This document shows, piece by piece, positions 36,334 to 47,637 of a stretch of 64,000 nucleotides of DNA. The number at the start of each line of letters is the position of its first letter. Positions within the stretch are counted from its first letter, which is position 1. Below the pieces are notes generated by a model. That model made no database searches, had not been told where the DNA came from, and was given only the letters and a program-made list of their open reading frames with translations. Location of the stretch: positions 62,001 to 126,000 of the forward strand of contig CAKJVC010000001.1 of NCBI GenBank assembly GCA_918026815.1, in the 5' to 3' direction. Source of the stretch: Chalara sp. BL73. Taxonomy: Eukaryota > Ascomycota > Leotiomycetes > Helotiales. Position numbers and translations under genes: made by a program.

Positions 36334-38371
36334 CTACTGTGGTACGAATAAGAGTCTTACCATGTCTAAAGGTAAGGTGGGATCTGCATCTGGATCGAGT
36401 GGTAGCCCGGATGCTAGAAAATCTGCTAAATCTTGAGACAGCGTATCTTCTAGGGTAGTAAGGCTGTCTTCTGGGCTATTGGCATGGAAGAAACTGTGAT
36501 TCAATGTATATCGCGTCCTTGCAATCAGCTCCTCTATTGGCTTCCACAGCTTGACATTTTTTGAGTTAGCCACAAGATTGTTGAAGTTCCCCAGAGCCAT
36601 CTCTACTAGTGGCCAATGTTGCTGAATCAAGTCCTTTTCTTTGAGTGCACAAATTTCGGAGATCGCTACTGCAAGTGCATGCCACTCTATGAAGATTTGA
36701 TCAAACCAATACCACAAATGCCCTCGAGGATCATTCAGTATGGCTTGTGATTTTTGCAAGATATCTACTGAGAGCTTCAAAACTTTTCCTGGCCCCATTA
36801 GTGGAGCGCCACTCTTTGGCAGATATCGCAAAGGCCGAATTGCAACTAGCTGCATTGCAGCGCTGAGATACTCAGCAACTTGCATTGTGTACCAATGAAA
36901 ATGATTTAAATCGGGTGTACACTTCTTCAGGAGTGAAGCAGACTTCTCCTTGAACAGCTCGACGCGTGCCTGTCTAATTGGCCATTTACTAACTTCAGGG
37001 TCATCTCGTGGATTCATGTTCAGGTATGCAATCGCAAATTGAGCGCTACAGATCATCAATGTGAAAGACATATCGGTAAAGCTATTTGAATCTTGCAAGA
37101 TTCCGGAAAACCCAGGCCAAAGATCTGCATCATTGATATTTGTGGGAGGATTTACCTGCAGCCAAGCTTGGGGGACCATCGCCTCCGTTGCCTGATCAAG
37201 AGCAGACTGGACGTCAAGTAAGCAAATAGCAAACCAGGCTCGCCGGCGCATCTCCTTCTCGAAAGGTGGCGCAGGAACTGAAGGAGTCTCGACATGAATT
37301 GAAAGAGCTTGAGCAATTCGAAGGGCAATGCTGAGAAGGGTCCACACGCGCCTGCTTCGATCATGCAATCTTGTAGAGATCTTCGCCATACTATGGTCAG
37401 AACCTAAATCTCAATTTTATAGACATGTGGGCTGATAGATCAAAGAGATCCCTTTGAGAACTTACAAGAAAGAGTGTGAACGCTTGCAAGACGGTCAAAT
37501 CTTCAGTGATGGTCAAGTCTGTGTGATTCAGTGCTGCCTCGCATTGTGATTGACACTGATGAACAGCAATTTGCTTGCTGCTTCCGAAGATAGATACGCT
37601 CTGCGCTTCAGTCAGGCTGCTCGCTGCTGCATAATACACAGCAGATGCTAAAGCTTGGACCGCTGGGTCACTTTCATCATAATCAAGATACGGCTTTCGT
37701 TCCTCCAGGCAGGCTCGGAGAGATGGCCAATGTAGAACCTTGAAGACAGGATCAACCTGTTGTAGGTAAACTTGGCACAAAATTTGTTGGATCTCTATAG
37801 GCAAATGCTGTTCGGAATCTGGGGGTGTTTGGGAAGTTGAAGGCTCCAAACCTAAGCAGAGGCGACTTCCTGACCCAAGCAGTCGAAATGGTTGAGGGGT
37901 CTCCCTGGGTGTACCATCAACATTATATAGCAGCTTTGGGGCTATGGCAGATATAGATCGAATATGAGCCTTGTTTTCGCTCATCTCAGTTTTCTGCGAT
38001 ATTTTACTGCGTCCTCGACCCAGCCGATGGCGTTCTGTGGGAACGCATGGTATTCCAGAGCGTGTGCAACTTGAGCAGGGCACATCCTTGTTACACTTGA
38101 TTTTGCGAGTGCGACATGCCTCGCAGGTCAGACGTGGAACGGGCTTGGGCGATAGTCGTGAGTTGCTTTCAAGGCTTGAGTTGCTAATTTTAGTACTCTG
38201 GCCTGATTCATTTGTGATCACCTGATCCATTGGTAAAAAATCTGCTTTCTTATGTGGCGGACTCCTCTCCACCGTTGAACCACTCATCCCAAAATCTGAC
38301 GGGGGTGAGGCAAAGGCGATGTCACGTATGCAAGGACGAGTATACCCTCCCTCGCTTCTTGAGATGGGCAT
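36334..38371 (-). CDS. Zn2Cys6 transcription factor with fungal-specific domain
   Basis: Minus-strand exons are 38371-37466 and 37380-36334, giving 650 residues in phase. The binuclear zinc cluster spans residues 83-109 (CEACRTRKIKC, then CSSCTRSGIPC; spacing 2-6-5-2-6), with a basic linker after it. The fungal transcription factor middle domain starts at about residue 200 (QQVDPVFKVLHWPSL) and continues across the intron (LQAFTLFL joining ISTRLHDRSRRVWTLL). The acceptor after GCGAAG was chosen because it gives that join; a start further downstream or an extra 3' intron at GTAAGA near 36360 cannot be excluded. Targets are unknown. It is convergent with the reductase gene. Confidence 0.88.
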
Positions 38372-39865
38372 GCATTAATTGGGAATGGGGTCGCCTTAAC
38401 CAAGACCCGTAAGCTGGAATTACCCGAACCCGCATCCAGCTAGTGATTACCTATCCCAAAGCGGGTGAGGCAAACCTTATTTTACTTCCGACTCGGAATC
38501 TTACATCGGTGATCGTTGTATAGTGATAGATGTGAGATGGCTCATGTTTGCAAGCTCATGGTGGGGAAATTTCCTGCTATTTGTAACTATTCGCCGGATC
38601 TCAGAGCCGTAAAGGTGAACTATTACCCGCCAAGAATCGCCATGAGATTGCAGAAACAGGGCACTCGAGGATAACTAATAGGACATACATATGAGTGTTA
38701 ACAATAGTAATTGAATCCCCTAAGTACGGTTTCGACAAATCTCACTATCTTCTGTTGTATCTTGAGACTGTTAGGATCAACTTTGCTAGTCGCTATTAGT
38801 TTGATAAGGTTCTTGTGCTCCTCGAGCAATTATTAACACCAAATTAGACATCGCAGCAGCACCTGAGGGAACTCTTGGTGTTGCTGGTCGTCTCTACCTG
38901 AAAGCTAATCGTTTGACTAAGGTTCCTATACCGATAGACCTGAAGATCGTGGTAAAGATATTGTGATAAATGACAGGAGTAGTCGCGGTAATGAAAATTC
39001 GTGAATTGTTGTTTAAAAAAAAATTCATTAAGATTAATGAACTACATAGTAAAAAAAAGTGAGAGTTTTCTATTGATAGAGGAGGAAAACGGAGGACCGG
39101 GGGACCGTATTACCTACTGAAATATCACGGCTCCGCCAGATAACGGATACAAAACTGCCCAGGTCGGCATTCTTGCATGCTGTATCTAGAACTAGCATAA
39201 ATCTCAAGGCAAGGAATAATCGGATGCAGTGGGATTTGGTTTTTCTTGTTGTAGCGATAAATAGTCACCTGACTATATAACAGTGGCTATGTGGGCTGAC
39301 CACCCTTTCCTTGCAATCCCTGTCCTGTGGGCTTAACGCTTTACTGCCCCTGGAATCGGGCTTTTGATATTTTCCCTTTGCCCTGGCTTGTAGTACAAAT
39401 CATGCAGAAATTGCTGACTGCATTGATTGCTTAGCTAATATTGAGGACGCACAACATCACTTGGTAGTCCCTATCAGGGACCCCTCAGTCGCATTATGCC
39501 AGCAGCGCGAGTTGGCTACAACATTGTCCTGCATGAGTATATCTGTGAAGGCAGCCATTTGTTGGGGTTCAGATGAAAACGCCTTCTTATTACATGAATG
39601 CTTGCACTAAGGGCCCAATAGAAATCCAAAGCTCCTTCAACTCATAAGATTCTGCATTCAGAGGCAGAAAAAAAAAGCTAATTTTCCCACCTTGCAATAC
39701 TGAATGTAGCCCAATAACTTATCATCCACGTGGACTCGGCAGTGTGGTCCTGGATATAAAATATCTCTTTCCTGTCCATTTTGAAGCCTATTAAAACAAG
39801 AAAAGTTTTGTGAGAACTGGCAGAGCTCCTCTTTCTATTTCGGTTGCCAAATCTCCTTGGAAATT
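38372..39865. other. Intergenic, no gene seen
   Basis: This is the shared upstream region of the Zn2Cys6 gene (minus) and the tyrosinase gene (plus). A-rich runs lie near 39013 and 39052. A TATA-like ATATAAAATA is at about 39754, roughly 110 bp before the tyrosinase start. Confidence 0.5.
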
Positions 39866-41340
39866 ATGAAGATGAAGTTCAAGTGCCTTGCCATATTGCT
39901 GGCATCAAGCCATGTCGTCTCTTCCACGCTTTCAGCACAAGATAGAGCCGCTGCTCATCAGATCGAACTAATGGACAAGAAAGCTTTCCATGCTACTTTG
40001 GCACTGTTAGATGCAGATGTCGCACATGCAAAATCTCGTGGTATAGAGCCTACATGCACGAGAGACAAACTGGAGTATCGACCAGAATTGTTAGTCATTG
40101 TTGCAATCCAACTCTAACCTGACTTGCTGAATTTTTAGTGGGTCCATGGCGAAGCGAGACCGCAAAGCCTACACAACCGCAATTCGCTGTCTTCAGAATA
40201 AGACAAAGAATACACCAACCTCAAACTCTACTGGCGCTAGATCTAGGGTATGAGTCATGCTTCTTTTGTGGTCAGACGCTGATCAAGCCTTAGTTTGACG
40301 ATTTCATTCTAACTCACTATTTCCAAACTCCATACGTTCATGTCAGCGGCACCTTTTTGGGTTGGCATCGCTGGTATGTCTATATGTATCAGCAAGCATT
40401 AAAATCAGAGTGTGGGTACAGGGGACCAGCCCCAGTATGTATCCGTTGATCCAAAAAGTGACAGTAATTGCTAATTAAAGTCAAGTATGTGGATTGGAGC
40501 AAATGGGGATTAGCTCCTCAAGACTCACCAATATTCAATGGTGACGAATATTCCCTTGGTGGGAATGGAGAGTATATTGCAAACCACACCACCCCTGCTG
40601 AGTTTCTTCCACCTGGATTGGGAGGAGGCTGTGTAAAAAGTGGCCCGTTCAAGGACTATGTTGTCAACATTGGGCCCCGAGTTCTGCCAAACCCTGGACC
40701 TGAAGATGGTCTTGGCTACAACCCACGTTGTCTGAAACGAGATGTTGGCCCAGCTGTCGCGCTCAAATATACGAATTATACGGCAGTCTTAGGTTAGTTT
40801 CCACTCTCTAATCTCTTGGATCATGTGCTGAGAGAGCATAGATGTGATGAAATTACAGACCATTGCCCGGTTCCAGGATGACATGCAAGGAAAAAACCGT
40901 TCGAATGGCGAGATAGGAATTCACGGAGGCGGGCACTATATTGTCAGGTAATCTCCCTACCGCTATAAAAACCGTTGACCATGAGACTGAAAGCTCAGTG
41001 GCGACCCCGGAGGAGATTTTTATGTGTCTCCAGGTGATCCATTCTTCTACATTCACCACGGACAGATCGATCGCCTTTGGGCAATCTGGTAAGCTCAATG
41101 TATCACGCATAGGTGAAAAGATTAACGTTGTGTAGGCAAGCACAAGCATTCTCAAGCAGACTTTATGCGCTTGCAGGCACCAACACCATGGACAATATAC
41201 CACCATCAGAAAACACCACTCTTGATTTCAGAATCGACATTGGATATGCCGACCTTCTTTATCCTAAACCTGAGAGTAGGGTTACGATGGAAAGCGTGAT
41301 GAGTACTATCAGAGGCCCTTTCTGCTATATCTATGTTTGA
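39866..41340 (+). CDS. Secreted tyrosinase (type-3 copper oxidase)
   Basis: Exons are 39866-40089, 40139-40247, 40294-40434, 40486-40792, 40842-40947, 40999-41088 and 41136-41340, giving 393 residues in phase. The enzyme oxidises mono- and o-diphenols to quinones. A signal peptide is likely (KCLAILLASSHVVSS). The CuA site has THYFQ and VHVSGTFLGWHRW, with His-x8-His. The CuB site has IHGGGHYIV (His-x3-His) and FYIHHGQIDRLW, so all six copper ligands are present. The usual PYWDW is PYVDW here, spliced at the exon 3/4 join. Length and layout match the short fungal secreted tyrosinases seen as orphan or cluster genes. It diverges from the Zn2Cys6 gene, so control by that factor is possible but unproven. 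Confidence 0.92.
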
Positions 41341-41524
41341 CAGATTGATCCATGACCACAGGAAAGAAAGTCGCGGATAGTTCGCAATCAAGGCGAAACA
41401 TTAAATTGGACATAAATAATTATTCGTTTCTTGATTCCTTTAAATGCAGAAAAGTTTATCGTAGCAAGCTCACCTATTGTAACTCTAGTTCATTCAAGCA
41501 AGTCGATATCCTATGGGCAGTATT

Positions 41525-42121
41525 CTAATGTTGCATGGGTCTGGCCTTTTTTAGCCGTTTTCGTGGTGGTGACCGTCGTGTCTTTAATTGCTGCGATAAG
41601 GAACGCAAATGCTCCATTTCTCTGCCCTGTCTCCTCATGTACTCCATGTTAAGAGCATAGATTTCACGAAAGCCTTGTTCTATCATATTATCTGCACGTG
41701 CTCGTACTTCACCGCTGCAATCACAATCTACTCGCTGGATTGCTTGCAGAAAGTCTTTCTCGAGCATCCTTTTCAGCTCTGGGAAAGTCCAATATTCGTA
41801 GGGAGGATATGGCGGGCAGATTCCGCGGTAGACAAGGCACGGGCCCATGATCCCGGTGTGGTAGTTGTCGAGGATGCAGTCGAGCTGTGTCATTGCCTTG
41901 TGGTATCTGAAGAGATGTGGAGAGCGAGAGTTTTGATATGATGAGCTGCGGGGTAGATGGCTTCCTGCATTCCTAGCTTGTCCACGATGGATGCCCTGAC
42001 CTACGGTGTTCGGCTGATTGATGACAGGCTCTCGGATAATTGGAATATATTCAGCCTCGCTGCCTTCTAGATCGGAATTACTTCCGCATAGAATGTACCT
42101 TAGTCTCTTGCTCAATGTCAT
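41525..42121 (-). CDS. Hypothetical basic protein
   Basis: A single open frame of 198 residues. The middle has a Tyr/Pro-rich segment (CLVYRGICPPYPPYEYWTF) followed by helical charged sequence. The C-terminus is strongly basic (RRSPPRKRLKKARP), like a nuclear targeting signal. I recognise no family. Length and coherent composition favour a real gene over chance. It lies tail-to-tail with the tyrosinase gene. Confidence 0.5.
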   Translation of the reverse strand: MTLSKRLRYILCGSNSDLEGSEAEYIPIIREPVINQPNTVGQGIHRGQARNAGSHLPRSSSYQNSRSPHLFRYHKAMTQLDCILDNYHTGIMGPCLVYRGICPPYPPYEYWTFPELKRMLEKDFLQAIQRVDCDCSGEVRARADNMIEQGFREIYALNMEYMRRQGREMEHLRSLSQQLKTRRSPPRKRLKKARPMQH

Positions 42122-43474
42122 GATATTTATCTGTTTCGTGGTAGGCGAGTTTGATACTGTATATATATATACTGAGGTAACTATTTAATGCAACATCATT
42201 AGGAAAAGTTTGCAATAAAAGGTGTTTGAAACCATAGAGAAATATGTTCGTATACTGTGTCACGGCCTCGAGCGAACAATTTCTTCCTTGAAGCAGGTAT
42301 CTCGTTGATTGTGTTCTTTGTTGTTGACTTTCTTTCCAAACAAAGAGACGCCTTCCACCAGGACTTCAAAATTCGGCAAGCATATCAGCATGCTCGCCGT
42401 TTAGATCCTAAAACAAAGATCAATCTCATGGTAGGTACAATGCCATGATCATAATGTAGTTCATGAAATTTTCTCGGTTAGCCGTGATAGCCGGGCCGGC
42501 TCTCGGGCCGTTGCCGATTTTGGCGTGGATTTATTCTCAAATTTCATTCCGAAAGGACTTAACATGGCGCCCAATTATGCTGAATGCCATTTTTGGTTCG
42601 AAAAATACGAATCGTGGATAATCACCTTCTATTTACATTAGTGATATGCTTACAACTTTGAAAGCATTCTGTCGTTGAGTATCCTTCCGAGTCGGAACCT
42701 CATGAATCATCTGCACCAAACTTAAGTCACATTAGCTATAATAATCTTGATTACCTTTCCAGAAACCCCATATGTGATGACCCAAGTTGGCAAAAGGTTT
42801 GTGAGAGAAGTATCGCAAGTTTCCTTCCGCTGATTTATACTGGGAGGTGGGCGCCGCCAGACGGCGTAAAAACTACTTACCAAACATATATCTGGAAACG
42901 ATCCGTATGCGCAGCAGTTCCTTTGAGATTAAAGAATGTAGGCTTCGTCCAGTACGGAATTTTTATAAGCTGCACACTAAAGCTGACTCTCGAAACATCG
43001 TTGAATTCGGATCTCATTCGAGCATGGCACTTGAATCCGCCTTGTGTAACACTACCCGAAGCGCATACCCGAAGCGCATAAAAAGCGGGGTATGGCTCCC
43101 AATGATAATCAATTCCAGCCAATAAGACATTAGCCGCACACCTGATACCCGTGCGGGATGAATGCGAATTAATTTTAACGGAATTTCCGCCGCCTTGGAT
43201 AAACTCTTTGAAGACCCTAATTGGATGGATAACAATTAAGTGGGTGTGCTGACATGCTTTATTTCAAAATATACATGTATACCGGAATCTAGTCATCGGC
43301 ATCTTTTCGAACCGAAGTATCCGTGATAGTGAGCTAGTGAAATCTTACAGAAAGCCCATGGTTCATCAACATAGCATTCCCCCATATTTATATGCTTTCT
43401 CTTTGGCATTTACACGAAGTCCCGGATAATATCTCGATCAGATCAATTTTGGCGATATTAATTGCTTGTCCACA
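42122..43474. other. Intergenic, no gene seen
   Basis: Only short frames occur. A 14-bp direct repeat (CCGAAGCGCATAcc/aa) lies at about 43057-43082. The end contains the aldehyde dehydrogenase promoter. Confidence 0.45.
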
Positions 43475-43827
43475 ATGGCTACAACCTACGAAACAAGATT
43501 ATTCCTGAACAATGAGGTATTAGTTTTCGGGGTCTTATTTTAAAACGATATCATTTGTAGTCTACTAATGACTTAAAGTTTGTGGAAGCAAAATCCGGGA
43601 AGACATTCTCGCTCAACAATCCGTATGATAACACCGAGATCCCGGCTAAGCTTCACGTGGCTGAAGAGGAAGATATCAACATTGCAGTGAAACATGCCCA
43701 GGCGGCATTCAAAGGCGAATGGGGTTCATATACTGGCGCTCAGAGAGCCGTACCAATGCTAAAATTTGCCGATTTGTTGGACAAGCACGCAAAAGAACTT
43801 GCACATCTTGACGCCATCTGTATGGGT

Positions 43828-43835
43828 GCTCCCAC
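43828..43835. repeat. Left 8-bp target site duplication
   Basis: GCTCCCAC, identical to 47630-47637. It belongs to the host aldehyde dehydrogenase codons Ala-Pro-Thr. Confidence 0.97.
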
Positions 43836-43854
43836 CAGTGAACGAGTTAGTATT
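43836..43854. repeat. Left terminal inverted repeat of the hAT element
   Basis: It reads CAGTGAACGAGTTAGTATT and pairs with the right end with one mismatch (position 7). Confidence 0.95.
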
Positions 43855-43909
43855 GTAGTATTTAGTAATATCGAGTCTCGAGACATATGAGATCGACTTT
43901 TTGATACTA

Positions 43910-43956
43910 CGCTAGTATTAGTATGAGATATCTCGTAGAGCGCTAGTATTAGTATG
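43910..43956. repeat. Subterminal direct repeat in the hAT element
   Basis: The 16-mer CGCTAGTATTAGTATG occurs at 43910-43925 and again at 43941-43956. It shares the TAGTATT core with the terminal repeat. Short repeated subterminal motifs bind transposase in known hAT elements, so that role is likely here but inferred. Confidence 0.7.
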
Positions 43957-44714
43957 GAAATCGGATCTCATATCATATTGGCAATAATACTAAATACTGT
44001 GCCAAGGCTAGTTAGTCAGCTGAAATGCGGCTCTGCAGCTAAAACGTACCTAAATTATCGAGGATTTTCTGCTACCTGTCATCACCAGCCTCCTTTTTTT
44101 TCATCACAACACCATCACCAATATTTCTTTTTCTCTCCTTAAACGCCACTACGAGGGTTCCTGATACAATTAGAAACAAAAACCATGTTATAGAAGGGGT
44201 TATACAAGGTAGCCGGCTCGCGGAAAGGCTTCCTAGGCAATAAGGTTGTTGAGCTACCATGGCTCTTGAAGCGCCAACGACCTTACGGAAATGAAAATCG
44301 ACAATATTACCAGGTCCTGAACCTTTCGGCGTTTGAGGAATTCGGAAATAAGTTGATTTTGAGTGTGAAATGGCTTATATTGGGAAATATCATGCCGTTG
44401 ACGGGTCGAAGTGGAAATGAGGCTGTTACAGCGCATTTTGCTATGGGCATCAAGCTTGTAACTATTGCCTTTTTTGGTGCGAATAAACGATTTTAAGCAG
44501 TTGAAAACCCGGGCGACAATGATAGATCCTTGGAATAACGCGCGGCATGGCTGATTCGAGTTTCGAGAAGTAAGAAATTCTTGTAGCCTTGTAAATTGGC
44601 TTTGTTTTTGGTGATTTTAAGAAACGCGAGCTGATGCTGTAAAGTATAAAACCTCGACTTTTCCTTTCTTTCAATTCAGTATTACACTTCTTGTATTATC
44701 GAATATCCTTCAGT

Positions 44715-47419
44715 ATGTCGTTTTCGGAATCATCACCTAATTGCCTTCTCGATTATACTCGAATTGAGCAAATCGAGAAGGATAAAGCGTTAGCCAAAGA
44801 CCTTCAAGAGAACCAGGCTTCATGGAATGAAACGATGTCAATTGCTCTTAGTGAGGAACTTACAAAAGATATCACTCCTGACCCATTTGCAACTTCTTCT
44901 ACTACTAATAGTAAGCTGGAGGCAGAAGAATCTGCGACGTCAATCGCAACTTTTGCTAGCTTTCAGTCAGCTTCTACAACCGACGATTGTGAACTTGATG
45001 ATAAACGCAGTTCTAACGTATACAATCATCAACTTAATCCAAATCCTCAATTTGTACACCGCGACGACAAAGGTAGAAAAGTGTGGTTGTGTATGCATTG
45101 CAAAAAAGCGTACAAAGTGACAGGAGGCACCAAAATCATTCGGTCGCACCTTTTGATCGCTCACGATATCCATAGCGATTCTATGCGCCAAACAAAGCTG
45201 AAAAAAGTCCGAGGAGCAATTGAAGATGCGATGGAAAAAGCTGCGAATTCAGGTAACGTTTTTGCAATTGTATTTCATCGTTTTGGTGTTGTAGTTGATT
45301 GAATTTACTAAATTGAACTGATGATAGCGGGGTAAATCGAGAGGTTTTGCCAAGACTTTACCCCGCACTAGTCCTATTTCGTCACGAAAACCACTTCAAC
45401 ACCACATACTAATTCCTTTACAATTGACTATGCTAATTTGTACTTTATTATAGAGGCTTATAAACGACGTCGAATTGCCTTAGAATCCGAAATTCCTTCA
45501 GACGAACTTCGAATCGATCCTCATGTTCTAGAAATACTAGTTGTTAAATGGGTGGCGGCTGCATCGATATCCTTGAATGTGGTGGAGAGCAACGAATTCC
45601 GATCGATTTTACAATACCTCAATCCTCATGCGACAGCTTATCTCCCTACTACGGGCTATACAATAAAAAAATGGGTTGATCGCATGTTAGAAGAGCAACA
45701 AAAAGCTCAATTAGAAAGAATTGCTCGTTGTCAGTCAAAGATTCATATTACAACTGACGCGTGGTCGTCACTTAACGGCATACCTACTTTGGTCATTATT
45801 TGCTACGGCATTTTCGACGGCAAATACGACCGCATTCTTCTTAGTTTGGATGAGATAATTGGTGCTTATACAGGCCGAAATCTTGCTTTACACGTTGTTA
45901 AACGTTTAGAGGATTGGAAGGTATTTAATAGCCTTTATGGGCTCGGTTTTGTAGTAACTGACAACGCTTCGTCGATGGATGTTATGATGCGCGAGATGAG
46001 CGAAAGTAAGGTTTTTTCAACGCTTCTTTTTTTCTGTAAAATAATAGGCTTTCCTACTGACTTTTGCAGTTATTCATGAGAAATACAGCAAAGATTGGGA
46101 CCCTAAAATTCATCGAATTCGCTGCCAGGGTCATATTATTAACCTGGCTAGTCAGTCTTTCCTTCATACCGCCGCTGAGGATTCTATCGACGATATTCTC
46201 GCTCCAGCCAACAACGCTTGTTGGGATGCTCTTAGAGAGGAGGAATTGAAAGAATGGAGAAGATTTGGGCCTATTGGTAAAGCTCATAATAACGCTAATC
46301 TTATTGCGCGTTCTCCAGAACGTCTACAACAATTCAGAGCGATTTCTGGAAGGTGGGTGATTCGTCGTGATAACGTAACAAGGTAAGTTAAAACTGGTCA
46401 AGTACAATAGTTACTAATTGTTTCTATCTTCAATTAGGTGGCATTCTCTTTTGAGAACGATCAAATCGATTTTATCACCTTGTATTCGTGAAGCTTTACC
46501 TAAATTCTACAAAAAGCACCCCAGCGCGATTCCTCTTCCTGATCGAATTACCAGCGACGATTACGTTGAGCTAGAGCGTATTGTAGAGTTCCTTCAGCCT
46601 CTCGAAGACGCTACTTTATTTACGGAATCACACAAAGGTACTATAGAGAGATGGTTACCGAATTTGGAGTTCGTGATGGAGTGTTTTGAGAAAGGCAAGG
46701 AGCGCTATAAAGATCACGCTTTTCTTTCAGCGTCGATCAATTCAGGATGGGAAAAGCTTAATAAGTATTATATCCTTACAGATGAATCTCTAGCTTACGC
46801 TCTTGGTGTTGTATTGGATCCTACTCAGAAATGGGCTTATTTCGAAGAAGCTTGGGCCGATCATCCACAGTGGTTAATTTCAATCAAGGAAAGGGTCGAG
46901 GATTATTGGAATGAAGAGTACAAAGATAAAGGTAAGTAGTTGAAGATTCCGGCGTTTATTACTAACTAATCCGTAATTATAGTCTCTCGTACTACGACAG
47001 CTCTTTCTAATTCTCTCGACGTTCAAGAGATCTCTCAAAACGCGTACCTTGCTCATTTACAAAAGCGTCGACGTTCACGCTCTCTAGCGCCAAAGGATGA
47101 GCTACAGGAATACCTTTCTTTCCCTGCAACCCAAATAGCTCTTGGCGATTCTTTCGACCCTCGTATTTGGTGGTTATCACAGCAAAAGAGATGGCCAAAT
47201 CTATCCCAAATGGCTATTGATATTTTGGGAATACCTTCTATGTCGACCGACGCTGAAAGAGCGTTCTCTAGCGCAAAATTGACTATTACGGATCGTCGTA
47301 ATCGTCTTTCTATGGCCACTGTAGGTGCTTTGGAGAAGATCAAACAATGGATGGGCGTAGATCACCTTATCTACGAAGATCTTCTCAAGGATCAAGAGCT
47401 TGTAATAGAGCAAATTTAG
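44715..47419 (+). CDS. hAT transposase
   Basis: Exons are 44715-45252, 45454-46005, 46070-46382, 46438-46931 and 46983-47419, giving 777 residues; every join keeps phase. It cuts and pastes the surrounding element. A BED zinc finger lies at residues 126-150 (C-x2-C-x15-H-x4-H). The catalytic core shows Asp281 in HITTDAWSS and Asp349 in VVTDNASS. GHIINLASQSFL and the family tryptophan in TRWHSLLRTI follow. The C-terminal hAT dimerisation domain reads MAIDILGIPSMSTDAERAFS and RRNRLSMATVGALEKIKQWM. The catalytic Glu was not assigned. No stop or frameshift was seen. Confidence 0.93.
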
Positions 47420-47610
47420 GTGAGTACTCGTGGCGTTTTAAAACGTGATACTAATTAGGAATAGCGTCATTTAGAGTTGGTGTCATAGTATATCGCAGTA
47501 TAGTATGATACAATATAAGATTGCAAATTTTGCTGTGATACGTATACAAATTTCAAATCTCATATTGCGTGGTGTATGGTATTGTATTTTAGAGGTCGAT
47601 ATATCACGAG

Positions 47611-47629
47611 AATACTAACTCGATCACTG
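47611..47629. repeat. Right terminal inverted repeat of the hAT element
   Basis: Its reverse complement is CAGTGATCGAGTTAGTATT, matching the left end at 18 of 19 positions. Confidence 0.95.
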
Positions 47630-47637
47630 GCTCCCAC
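47630..47637. repeat. Right 8-bp target site duplication
   Basis: GCTCCCAC, followed by host coding sequence for Thr-Gly-Met-His-Gly. Confidence 0.97.

Larger units (their letters stand above)
43836..47629 (+). mobile_element. Complete hAT-superfamily DNA transposon, 3,794 bp
   Basis: Both ends are defined: 19-bp terminal inverted repeats (18 of 19 matching, beginning CAGTG) and identical 8-bp target duplications GCTCCCAC, the size expected for hAT. It carries one five-exon transposase gene whose reading frame is intact. About 880 bp of noncoding sequence precedes the transposase start and about 210 bp follows its stop. No RIP-like decay is visible. With an intact protein and perfect duplications it is a candidate active element. 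Confidence 0.96.

Noticed and set aside
42257..42448. 63-residue plus-strand frame with hydrophobic start
   Set aside because: No family, no splice-supported partner exon; too weak to call a gene.
44266..44496. Open frame in the 5' part of the hAT element
   Set aside because: No family similarity, and it lies in the noncoding leader of the element upstream of the transposase; treated as chance.
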